Part shown: one piece after another, positions 47,501 to 58,262 of the stretch
How the letters are laid out: every line of letters begins with the position of its first letter
Numbering within the stretch: position 1 is the first letter of the stretch
Assembly (NCBI GenBank): GCA_900239685.1
Contig: OENT01000370.1
Span: forward strand, 1 to 64,000
Reading direction: 5' to 3'
Length of the DNA: 64,000 nucleotides
Origin: Rotaria macrura
Taxonomy: Eukaryota; Rotifera; Eurotatoria; Philodinida; Philodinidae
Notes under the pieces: generated by a model
What the model was told of the DNA's origin: nothing
What the model saw: the letters and a program-made list of their open reading frames with translations, nothing else
The model's database searches: none
Translations under genes and position numbers: made by a program

Positions 47501-48865
47501 TGACAATGATTTATGGTTAGCTGATATCGATCGTTTAAATCTATTTATATTCGATAAACAATATATTGCCTTTAAACATAAAAATTTCATTGAATCCATA
47601 CGTTCACAATATTATGAATATGTTCTTTATGAAAACATACTAAATCAACTTTCATTTCAAGATATTGCACAACAACAACAACAACAAATAATTCTTAAAA
47701 ATAATCATGATTTAGATCATTTTACATGGTGGCAACATTGTTTACAAGTTATACGCTGTATATCCAATGATAAACAATCAGTTGATAGTATTATGTCAAG
47801 TGACATACTTCGACAAACTGAAGAATCGAATCAAACTATTTATTATATGGCAAGATCTATGAATATTGTTGAGTAAGTTATCAATGAATTCCAACGATGG
47901 AATAGGATTTCTGTTTCTCTATAGTGATCGATTTATAATTGTCGTCGAAGCTATTCACAGTATACTACTTGTACTTAATGATGATGATGATCAAACAAAT
48001 ACAACACGAATAGCATTATTAGAACAACTTGGACAAACAAGTCGATTGATAACATCGATAGTGGAAAATTCTATTCATAATTCAAATAATGATAGTCTTG
48101 ATTTGGTATGATATTAATTTAACTATTTTCTTATGCATTGTTCTTTCATTGTATCGATAATATTCTTTTAAAGATGTAATAGTAGAGAACAATGTGAAAT
48201 ATGATACGCAAGATCTTTTGTTTTCTTTTTTTGTGATCAAATTTCTTCACAATTCTTTTTCAGGCAGTGAAAACTTTATTAATCGATGGCATCCTTTCAT
48301 TACGCCTTCGTCTTCTCACAAGTACAATGACTAATAGTGATGACAAAATTCCATATCTCAATGATTTTCATCAAGAACTAGATAATTATAAACAATTAAA
48401 TCGAATAATGAAATTACCTAAGCAAAGAGTAAATTGATCAATTGTAGGCATTGACATATATCTCTATCGTTCGTTCATTCTATTGTAGATCTATTTATTC
48501 GAATCTATTTATCGTGTTTCATCCGGTTTAAATCCTTTAGTTACACAAACATTATTTGAACGTGCACTTAAGCAAGACAACTCAACAAATCTATTTAAAG
48601 AAGGTAGACTAATTAAAATAGAATCTCAATTCTAAGAATTTAACATTTGCTTTTTCTCGTTTCTTCTTCTGTAGAATCACCAAATCTCGATATAATATCA
48701 GCAATTTTATTATTTTGTCATTTCCTACCGTCGACAGTCTATCATTATCGAAATCTACTACAACAAGCTGCTTGTACATCATCGACAGGAAATAAAAACA
48801 ATGACCTAAATCGTTTGCGACAACAGTGTTTAGCATTAGTTCGCCAACCATATTTTACTCTTTGA
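44517..48865 (+). CDS. SREBF: Sterol regulatory element-binding protein (membrane-bound bHLH-Zip)
   Basis: Thirteen exons: 44517-44616, 44682-45055, 45124-45294, 45364-45696, 45837-45960, 46053-46217, 46292-46501, 46558-46724, 47064-47872, 47925-48105, 48264-48428, 48489-48603 and 48675-48865; 1,034 residues. There is an acidic/Pro/Gln-rich N-terminus, then the bHLH basic region with the SREBP hallmark tyrosine (HNAIEKRYRSSINERI, about residues 298-313), a leucine zipper (RRLEEENTTLKMILKRL), two membrane segments (about 439-459 with the Asn-Pro pair needed for site-2 cleavage, and about 500-521), and a long C-terminal regulatory half (SCAP-binding in other animals). In the lumenal loop RTLQ at residues 479-482 fits the site-1 protease pattern R-X-(hydrophobic)-Z. 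It is a released transcription factor for lipid synthesis genes. A CAA-repeat encodes a short poly-Gln at about 47665-47690. Confidence 0.95.
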
Positions 48866-48930
48866 ATATTTATGACCTTGTATAAACTTACTATATCGTT
48901 TTTTTAATAGTATCCGATTATTGTATTAAA

Positions 48931-48936
48931 AATAAA
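48931..48936 (+). terminator. Poly(A) signal of SREBF
   Basis: AATAAA 66 bp after the SREBF stop, in the 133-bp gap shared with the convergent CFAP184 gene. Confidence 0.55.
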
Positions 48937-48971
48937 CATGAAGGCAAACAGAAAGAAAGAAAGTATACTGC

Positions 48972-48977
48972 TTTTAT
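48972..48977 (-). terminator. Poly(A) signal of CFAP184/CCDC96
   Basis: TTTATT on the plus strand, AATAAA on the minus strand, about 22 bp after the CFAP184 stop. It faces the SREBF signal. Confidence 0.5.
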
Positions 48978-48998
48978 TGTACGTTAAAAAATATATTA

Positions 48999-51900
48999 TT
49001 AAACTTTGGAAATTTTTTTCTTTAAAACTTTACACATCAATGTTATTTCTGCGTGGCGCTTTTTCAAGTTTTCTAATTTATCAGTACATCGGCCTATTTC
49101 ATCGTAACGTTCTTCATAGTCACGCAATAAGTGTTCATTGCCAATAAGACCAGAAGTTTGTTTCAATGATTGATTTTCTTGTCTTAAACGATCACGTCGA
49201 CGTTTGACTGTCGTTAATTCATCACGTCTCTACATTCGAAGAGAAAAAAGACGATTCAATGAAAAATATACGTATTCAAAAGTAAATTTAATATGTCTGT
49301 ATTTGTACGATAAATTCCATTTGAATTAGAAAAGATATGCAGATACTTATTCGAGAAAACTCTGATCTCTACTAGAATCGGATTGAATCACGAGTGTCCA
49401 AGACGAAAAAGGTTGTTCTGTGATGTCAAGCTATTGTCTACTGTTCATGAGAGAAATGAATCATGAATTTGAACGTTAAACAGAAGCGATTGACGATATT
49501 CCTGCAAAATACTTTCAGGTCTTTGTTGACAGAATTTTCGATGTACCTTGATAATGTCCAAAAGAAAATTAGAATTTACTCGGCAACCTTGTTAAGATTT
49601 TTCTTCTGTTCTTAAACATGTCTACTGTGCTTTATTTAATGTTTGAATTCATGTGTCCTGATTCTTATCGAGAAAAAAAAATAAATTAACACGAAGAGAG
49701 TACTACTTAAGGTAGCTGTTAATGAATACAATATGCTACATAGCTTCATTTTCTATTTCAGTCTTTAAATCCCTTGATCCTCAATGCAAAGAATAAAATC
49801 CTATTTCAAATGCGTCTTGCTTAGTCGAAAAGATTAAATAGGATAATGCATTATATTACTTCAATTTTCCTAATTAAAAATGTATAAAATTTCGAAGAAT
49901 CTAATTTCAATGCTGCCGGAATGAATAGATAACGTTTTTCTTTTTCTTCATATTTCCTTGATTATTGTTAGTGACAATCATATTTTTGTCATCAACAAAC
50001 TAGATGGGTCAACAATGGAGAAGAACGATGATCATAAATCTTCTTTGCATTGTTTTGTGTCAGAATCACAAGTAAAACAATGTAACTCGTTTTAACTGAA
50101 TCTCTAGTTGAATCTAGACTAATTAATTTCGTCTCTTCGAAACTATGTTAAGAACTTGTTTCTACGAAAAATAGAAAAACAATAATGCCTGTACTGACGT
50201 TTGTTTTACTCCATATTCTCTATCGAAACTCATATATGCGTATTTGAAAAGTGATTTCAATACAAGTCAGTTCTTAGACTGAAAATCTAAAAAATTTGAC
50301 TAAGAAAAAACTTTTACTTCTTAGCATATCTCAGCCTCACAACTATTCGATGAATTGTTCGAAGAAAGTATAGTATTACTAATTTAACATTTTTTTGGTA
50401 CAGTTTTCAACATTTTCGAACACGAATATGTTCGAATCAAATCAATTCTGTTCCACAAGACACATTTGAATAATGCAAACGCTGCACTCAATTTATTTTT
50501 CAGCAGTGAAAAATTATCGAATGTATTTGTTTATGATACGAATAGATTTATGTCTAACAAGAATATTACAGTGATTTCAAATCAAAACACAGTGTACGTT
50601 ATTCATATGTTTGGTCATGAGAAATTGTCTCCTAGTCTGACAAAGACTTGAAAAACTAATGATTTTAAATATTGAATATCTCATGAAGATCACCAATACA
50701 TTCTTCCATAGACAAAAGTTCAATAAAACATCTTTCACGTCATTGTGATAGTACAATAGTGGGGTATTAATGAATAGATTGTCGATTCAAAAATGATATT
50801 AAAATTGATTATGGCCTCGTTGTCAATATACCGATAGTATTTATTGATTTCGTTAGAAAATTTGATTATAGCTTCTATGAAATTCTCTAGCAAGGAAACC
50901 GTAGGTTATCTTTAACGTTATTCGTTGTTGAGTACACAAAGAAGACGAATGTTCAAAGCTCATATCGAATTTATTGTTTCTGATATATCTCACAAATAAA
51001 TAATTTACTGTAGAAAAAATGTAAAAAGACGAATAGATGTGTTTCACACATGGACAAACTTTTTGCTGAGAAGAAATAATAGTCATTGAGATTTCATTTT
51101 TTTTTCAAGTATTCATAATAATTGTTTCATGTATTCTCTTACAAGAAGAATAGAATGCGTAACAAGAATTCAAATTCGACTGTTACAGATTATGTTAGTT
51201 ATTGACATAAATCTAGCAAACAAAAGATGAAAACATTCTTTCTTAATGAAACGAAAAGAATTTAATTATCAGTTCGTTTTGAAATCATTGATATTAAAAC
51301 TATAGAACAGAGAATACGTTAAAAGAAAACTACATTTTCGTTGCTTTAACTTAACTTCATCATGTATTAACTATTCTACAACTGTTCGAAATTCGTCTTT
51401 AATGAAGATAACTTTGATTAAATCCTTCGTAAGTCGTAGACAATAGCTTGTCAATCCCGCCTATTTTGAGAGAACGAATGTTTTCAAATATTGACAATAT
51501 GAAACGTACTTTCATGACACGTACTATTTAAATTTGAAACGTATGAATATAAAAATTATATATGCGCACATACCTGTTTAACTTCCTTCTCTTTCTCAGA
51601 AAGGATTTCGGCCGCTTGAGTACGTTGTTCGTTGACAAAATTCAGTTTTTCTTTGATATGACTAAGAATTTGAACAGTTGTACTAATTTTTTTACGAAGT
51701 TTCGCCAATTCCTTTTTTGTTTTGATAAAATAAGAAACTAATATACAAATAAATCGAATCAATAAATCAATTTACTTCGTTTCTTTCCTCGATTTTTTCA
51801 CTGTATGTTTGATTTTCAATTTTCAATTGTTCGAAATCAATCATATGAAGTCCTTCGGCTAATTCTTCTTTGGATTTTAATTGTAATTCACGTTTTTTTA

Positions 51901-53654
51901 ATTGATTTTTTAAACGAATATTGTCATGACGTGTCTAAGAACAAATATGTATATTGTATTGAATTGATATCAAATATAAATCATTTTATTATACTATTCA
52001 TACTTTAATCAATTCTTCTTCTTTTTCTCTTAACGATGATAGATATGTTTCCACTTCCTAAAAACAAAAAAAACACAATATATCCAATGTTCGAATTCGA
52101 ATCGAAAACAAGCTGTATAAAGAGTCAACCCCTTTATATAGGTCTATAAGAAGAATAATCATTATAGAGTGAAGATGAAAATACCCACTAGAGAAAAATT
52201 TCTTGGCGCTGAACGCCCTTCCTATATTAAAATTCATAGGAAAATATGTGATACACAGAAAAACAAAAAATTCATGAAATAATTTCTATTCAATACCTGA
52301 TTGGAAATCGATTTTCCACTACGAGCAAAAACAGCTTTCGATGCAATCTCTCGAACCAATTTAACATATTCAGATTTTAATTCTTCAACATGTTCATGTT
52401 TCTTTTGAATTTGTTGTTCGAAACTACTTCGTTTTGCTTCATAATCATATTCATCACGTTTTATATGATCTTGTAATGCTTCTATTTCGCTAAGATATTT
52501 TTGATAACGTTGTTGTTGTTCAATCATTAAACGGTCATTTCCTTGATTTAATGCTGGTATTTCATCTGTACCCTAAGAAGGATCATTCAGAAAAACAAAT
52601 CTAACATCGTTCATTTGTTATGTTATCAAAATACTTTTCGTTTATGTAAATAATCTGCTAAACGTTGTTGTAGTGCTAGATTAATACTTTTTAAACGATC
52701 ACGTTCAGCTTCAGCAGCCTAGACGAAGCAACATGAAAATTGGTTTTGCAATTTTCAATTTTAATTTCACACATAGACATAAACTAACTTGATAACGGGA
52801 TATAAGTTCTTCACGAGTTATTCGCACTTCAGGTTCTTCTGGAACTAGATCTTTTTCTTCTTCTTGTTCTTGTTCTAATTTTTCAAAATCTCTAAACAAT
52901 TAATCGAACGAAGTCGATTGACTTATGTTGTCTATTTCAAACAATGATTCCATTACATACACTTGTGGTGTTTCTCTTGCTCCTTTAGCTGAACGATCAC
53001 GAGCAGATCGTGCTGATCGACGTTGATCGTCTAATGATGCCTGGAAATAATGCAGACGAATAAAAAATAAACAAAACGTATTGTTATGTTCACCGAACTC
53101 ATACTCACGGTAAAGATTTCATCGAGAGGAATATTTTCTCCACTCGGTTGGATTTGTGCAGTATCAATCAATGACTCATCTGTCGGTGGCTGTGTAGATG
53201 ATTCAGTACGTGTCAATAAAGGTGTTTCACCGTCGGCTACAGCTGCTGATTCATCAATCGGATTTTCATCTTCTTTAATAGATAGTAAAGTTCCTTCTTC
53301 ATCTAACTGTTTGTGTTCTTCGTTTTCTGTGTCACTAGTAATTTTTGCACCATCTTCAACTTCTTCATCTCCACTAGGTTTCTCAGCTGATATTGTTTCT
53401 TCACCTTCAGCATGTTGACCTTCTTCTGTTGGTATATGATCTTCGTCAGAAATCATTTCAGTTTCTGAAGTTCCTACGTGTTCATGAGCAACGTCTTCAT
53501 CTTCATGCTGTGGGAGTTCCGAAGACACGGCTACTGTATCGAGCATTGCCGATTGTTGTTGTGTGCCTCTTTTCGGAAAACGTGTTCCTTCACCGCTCTG
53601 TTCAATTCCTTCATTTTCTTCATCACCTTCAGGAATAGTGGGTGGTTGATGCAT
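48999..53654 (-). CDS. CFAP184: Cilia- and flagella-associated protein 184 (CCDC96)
   Basis: Nine exons on the minus strand: 53109-53654, 52961-53040, 52789-52891, 52635-52718, 52297-52572, 52004-52057, 51776-51934, 51574-51711 and 48999-49229; 556 residues, close to human CCDC96 (555). Residues 1-182 are highly acidic and disordered (starts MHQPPTIPEGDEENEGIEQS), as in CCDC96; the related CCDC113 lacks this part. The rest is coiled coil with the family (DUF4201) signature EGLHMIDFEQLKIENQTYSE then KIEERNEELAKLRKKIST and TVQILSHIKEKLNFVNEQR, ending LKKRHAEITLMCK. CCDC96 and CCDC113 form the axonemal complex linking the nexin-dynein regulatory complex with radial spoke 3. The last intron is 2,344 bp, the longest in the window. 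The 3' end lies 133 bp from that of SREBF. Confidence 0.92.
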
Positions 53655-54335
53655 TTTAGAAAATCTACAACAAATAAACATAAGATATTGGAAGTTCATC
53701 AATGACAACGTACACATAGTATATTTATTTTTGTTTTTGATTAATTTTATAAACATTTTTCTAATTAAAAATTCGATAATCATATACAAAAACAAAAAAG
53801 AAAATAATATTATATTTGTTAAATTTATTTGACAACGCGAATCACTATAGCCATACTTCTTTTCTTTGTAATTTTGTTTTATGTGTTTTTGTCTAATACG
53901 AAAATATATTATTTTCTTTTACATATGTACTTATCTGTCAACCGACGAATGCTGAAAAATGGGTGTTCTCTCTTTTCTGTTCTATTCATTGGAATCTTTT
54001 CATTCCGAAAAAGAAAAATAAAAATAAGAGAATCAATATTGGATGCCCTTCTTGTATTCGTGCATAGAAAATAAATTATAGTCAAACAACTTCATTCTTT
54101 GCCAGGTTGAATAATTCAGCCCAGATAAGAACAAGTTTAATATTTTACAGCGAACATCGATCAATAAACAAAAACACAAATTTCGTATACATGTAAGTCG
54201 AATGCCAACTATTGTCACACTATGTGCACAATCATATCGATATCGAAAATAAGACAATGAATTCGAATTAGAAAAATGAGAAGTACATTTTTTGTTTTTT
54301 ATTTATAGTTTTATGTTGATTGATTAGACTGGCTA
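53655..54335. promoter_or_regulatory. Divergent intergenic region between CFAP184 and the fuseless-like gene
   Basis: 681 bp between start codons. An acceptor-like TTGTTGTAG on the minus strand just upstream of the CFAP184 ATG suggests a 5'UTR intron. No X-box or TATA was confidently seen. Confidence 0.4.
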
Positions 54336-55697
54336 ATGAATGATTCAACGATTTGTAATGGTCATCTTCGTCCACGAGCACACTCTCTTTTTGAATTCCG
54401 TTCACAATCCAATCCTGAGATAACGATTGGCTTACTCGATAGATTACTACTATCTCGAGATACAACGAGTCCTACTAATGTAACTAATAGTACATCCGAT
54501 CAGTATAATGTCATCATTCGAACTGGTTTACGACGTAGAATATTTTTCATATGTCAACCTATGATTGCTGGATTTGTTATTTTTCCATTACTAATACTTT
54601 TTTGGCAAGCCGGTTGGAATTTTATGGTTGAATGGCTTGATACTCCTGTTGGCAAACATTGGATAGTTTTAGTTATGCTTTATTTCTTAGCTCAATTAAT
54701 ATTTCTTTTTATCTATTTGAATCAAGATCACCTCTACGATTATCTTCATAAACAAAAATTGAAATTATTTATTTCTATTATTTTACAGTGTCACACGTTC
54801 ACCACTGCGTCTACTTACATATTACAATGGGTATCAATGTGGACGATATGGGATCGTTATACGCCAGCCGATTGGCTACTTATGCTTATAGTTAGCATAG
54901 CAGCTTTAATAGTTGTTATCACTGTGATGGGACACCCTTGCGATCTTGTCTGTGCTCCATTTATACTTAGTTATGATTCAATTGAATATAATATTCGAAT
55001 TGGATCACCATTTTTAACAGAAAACGTAATTGATTTAATTTATTTGAAAAACAAGAGAGAAAAAACGAAAAACTAATTCTTGTCTTATTTTTAGATAAGT
55101 GATAATCTATCTCATTTTCTCAATTATATTTTCTATGAATTTATCATATCACTTTTATCCATTCTGGCATGGCGTGGTTCTTACACATTACTTGACGTTT
55201 TTCTTTTTCCGAAAAATCCTTTCATGTCAGCTGCTTCAAGTCTATTTCTTGGGTATCCATTATATTTTTTACTCATGTATACTCAATCATGTACGGACAA
55301 ACTATGTCGATTACAATTATTTTCCTATCTAAATTATCCGTCTCTGATACATAATATTCGTCATTTAACTGCTTTCTTTACATGTGTCTTATTGTGGCGT
55401 GGATTTTGGCTTCTATTTGATACATATATTGCTACAATGCCGTTAGCATTGAAGTCTCCTTACTTATTTTATATTATATGTATGTTTATATCGTTTTTTA
55501 TTCTAAGTCTTTTAAAAACTGCATCGTCTATCAATGGTCCTATGTCACATATGTTTGATAAATATGATCTATTTCCGCATTATCCGAATTGTTATTTAGT
55601 TATATGGTTTAATCAAAAGAAAAAATCAGATGATGTATCATTAAATTCAAGTAAAACTGCAAAGAATGAACCGTTTACTGTTTCTCTTCTCGGATAA
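54336..55697 (+). CDS. Fuseless-like multi-pass membrane protein
   Basis: Two exons, 54336-55025 and 55095-55697, encode 430 residues. Several hydrophobic segments are visible (PMIAGFVIFPLLILFWQAGW, HWIVLVMLYFLAQLIFLFIY, WLLMLIVSIAALIVVITVMG, then FIISLLSILAWRG, ASSLFLGYPLYFLLMYTQ, LTAFFTCVLLWRGFWLLFDT, YLFYIICMFISFFILSLL), about eight in total. The repeated WRG...LLD pattern (AWRGSYTLLDVFLFPKNP and LWRGFWLLFDTYI) is typical of the Fuseless family, named after the Drosophila protein needed for presynaptic calcium-channel organisation. Its role outside insects is unclear. The N-terminal 60 residues are polar and the C-terminus is a Lys/Ser-rich tail. The first ATG of the frame was taken as start. 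Confidence 0.7.
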
Positions 55698-55707
55698 AAC
55701 AAAAAAA

Positions 55708-55713
55708 AATAAA
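55708..55713 (+). terminator. Poly(A) signal of the fuseless-like gene
   Basis: AATAAA 11 bp after the stop codon, inside the 118-bp gap to the convergent C11orf65 gene. Confidence 0.5.
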
Positions 55714-55815
55714 CAATAGATAATTAGATGTCCGTTTTTCTTTCTTTTTCTTTTTTTTTTTAAATAATATATTGATATAAATATATCTACAAGACTATTG
55801 TTTTTTGTTTCTAAA

Positions 55816-57483
55816 TCAATTTTTATGCTCACTAGCCGCTTGAGACTCCGGAAATGTTATGGTTCGTTCAAAACTTGGTTCACCTTCAACCATAGGTAAC
55901 ATGCGTAAAGACGCATTTGTCGGTACATTAGCTTGCATAGATACATGTCTTGATTCAGTTAAACTCGAGTTGGATCGATCATCAATATCACGATTAGTTC
56001 GACGTCGAATAGATTTATCTAAACACGTGAAAATGAAAATACTCGTTTGACAACAATTGGAAATACTTTTTTAGTACAAGAATTAACTAAAACTTCCATG
56101 ATTTTCCAAATACACTTAATATTCTATCTACCAATTTTTCAAATATAATCACTCTAATTTCGATTGGATCGTTACACATCGTAAGATTTCGAACAAAAGC
56201 GAACTTAATTGTATAAAAACGTGTATTTGAAATGTTTGATAATGACAAATGAATCAAATACGAATTATTATCGTTCAAAGAGACAATCTTATCTACTCAA
56301 TTCTACTCTAACATCAATCATCGGTCAAGTCAACATCATTCCGAGCAATAGATTCGAAATTCTATACCTAATACAACATTGGATGAACCACTTGTACCGA
56401 TTGTTCTCCAATCAAGTAAATATTCATCATAATTAAGGTTATGTGTCCACTCGAGTAATTCATTAACTTCCCAATCTTCAACAGCTTCTGCACCATATGA
56501 GTTATATATTCTTAATATACTTGTTGTGGTTTCATTGATAAGACGAGACATTTCTTGTTCATTTTCATTTTCTCGTAGAGCATCATTCTTATTTGCATTG
56601 AGCATACCAGCTTTATACCTACATAAATCGAAAATGATACGCACGAAAAACAAAAAAAAAATAACGATCGACACAAAACAAGAGTGTCATACATTTTTTT
56701 AAGCCATTCCAATTTTCTTAGTTTTCGTCTTTGCTCAATATCTTGTCGTCGCTGCATCTACTAAGAATCAATGAAAACTTTGTAAACAGCATATTTCTTA
56801 TGAACAAAAAAGAATGAATTCATTTGCTCATACTCTCATATGTGGAAATGTTATTGTTTTTTTAAATTCATTCGAACTAAAATATTGATCCATATTGACT
56901 TGTAATAAACGTGTATAAGCAACTGGTCTCCAACCATTATTCTCGATTCGTCGATACCATCCATCTTGATCTATAACGAGCATTCAATAGATAAGAAAAA
57001 CCAAAATGGCAATTGGAACCAATATATATATATTATCTACACAACAAACCTTGTTGTGGAAATCGATTTAATTTGTTATTAGAATCAGCCGCACTTTTCA
57101 ATCGTAAATATGGACGAGTATAATCTCTGGGCGCATTAGCACATATATCTTGAATAGGCCGATTTGTAAAAATTTTATAATAAATCGTCGGTGGGAAACG
57201 TTCACCGGCTAAACGAAAACGTATACGAACACCAGCAGCTGAGTCTATATATTTTGATTCTGTTGGATTTATTGTACGCATCAAAATCTGTGGATCACCA
57301 TTATTATGAAAATGTATCAAATCACGATAGAAACGAAATACTTGTACATCCTAAATTAAACAGTTTTATTCACTCTATGAGAATGTAAGGACAAAAAGAG
57401 GATTCATATACAATGTAACGTCTCCATAGTCGTTGAATTTTTCTAAGACCATCGATTTCATTTTGTGTATATTCAACTGACAT
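55816..57483 (-). CDS. C11orf65: C11orf65/MFI (mitochondrial fission regulator) homologue
   Basis: Six exons on the minus strand: 57412-57483, 57050-57350, 56834-56970, 56693-56757, 56368-56618 and 55816-56018; 342 residues (human about 313). Residues 14-24 form an IQ-like helix (LRKIQRLWRRYI). Family landmarks follow: QVFRFYRDLIHFHNNGDPQI, TINPTESKYIDSAAGVRIRF, GERFPPTIYYKIFTNRPIQD then CANAPRDYTRP, GWYRRIENNGWRPV, RRKLRKLEWLKKM and DWEVNELLEWTHNLNYDEYL. In mammals MFI is reported to block Drp1 binding to Mff and so limit mitochondrial fission; the gene is also testis/cilia-enriched. The last exon (ending ESQAASEHKN) is less conserved and was placed because donor phase and open frame agree. 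The final intron is 349 bp. An RFX X-box lies about 80-95 bp upstream. Confidence 0.88.
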
Positions 57484-57562
57484 ATCTTAAGCAAATGATT
57501 TCATTCATAGCATAAAAATAAATAGATTTACAAATAAATAGTCGAGACCATTATTACACAAC

Positions 57563-57576
57563 GTTGCTAAGGAAAC
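57563..57576 (-). promoter_or_regulatory. RFX X-box upstream of C11orf65
   Basis: On the minus strand GTTTCCTTAGCAAC fits RYYNYY-N2-RRNRAC perfectly, 80-94 bp before the ATG. RFX factors drive ciliary genes in animals. Confidence 0.65.
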
Positions 57577-57717
57577 ACCTCTAACAATAGCCTGTGCAGA
57601 AACATCGTCTTGTATATGACAATTGATTGAATATTTAAATCAAATAAAAGTCTAGAAAAACAGTTTTGTTTTGAATGAAGAATGCAGAAATTTTCACTTA
57701 GGAAACCGAACATATTG

Positions 57718-57751
57718 ATTGGTTCTAATTAGTCGAAATCGAACAGCCAAT
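57718..57751. promoter_or_regulatory. Facing CCAAT boxes upstream of C11orf65
   Basis: ATTGG at 57718-57722 and CCAAT at 57747-57751 lie about 235-270 bp upstream of the C11orf65 start, beyond the X-box. Confidence 0.4.
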
Positions 57752-57829
57752 CACACATACTTGGTATGGATGGGTGGGTGATTGAATGGATAATGAAAAA
57801 TGATAACTTACCGACTGACTATCAGTGGC

Positions 57830-58262
57830 ATCACCTGAAAATTGTGGGTGGTGGGGTCAGATGCCTGTGGTGAGACTGAGATCCACCTGGCCTCACGTCA
57901 CTGACGCCACTACTCAAGCAGGCGAAGGGGCTCAGCCTCATCTGGCCCCACCAGAGCTCTGCGGGACGGTAAAAACGTCGTCCCGTCTACTTTTTATTTT
58001 TCAGTCCCGTCCCGCGTCCTGTCTGACATGGTTTACCAAAAATTTCCGAACTGTTTCATTAGTAAAACACTACCTTTTGAGGCTTGAAATGGTTGAGTCA
58101 GTTGTTTTGACCGAAAGCGACACTTCTCTGATGAAAAGTCACAAAAATGAATTCTTTTTCAGCTAGAAAACGAAGAAAATATTCCTTGCGGAACGCAGAA
58201 CGAATCCAAAACTCGTCCCGTCCCGCAACGGGACGGAGCGGGACTGGTCTTGTGGAGCTTTG
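57830..58262. mobile_element. GC-rich inserted block, unclassified
   Basis: A sharp rise in GC (for example CAGGCGAAGGGGCTCAGCC and repeated CGTCCCG/CGGGACG words) inside otherwise AT-rich DNA. A stem TCCCG-CAA-CGGGA with further GTCCC/GGGAC pairing lies at 58215-58247. A 113-codon plus-strand frame across it has no recognisable product. Clear terminal repeats or a target duplication could not be identified. It probably derives from a transposed sequence. Confidence 0.45.

Noticed and set aside
53086..53705. Long plus-strand open frames across the CFAP184 first exons
   Set aside because: They are antisense shadows of the acidic CFAP184 N-terminus; the low-complexity coding keeps the opposite strand open.
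55859..56050. 63-codon plus-strand ORF
   Set aside because: Antisense shadow of the last C11orf65 exon, which fits splice phase and continues the gene model.
57825..58166. 113-codon plus-strand frame in the GC-rich block
   Set aside because: No recognisable domain; openness follows from high GC in an inserted repeat-like block.
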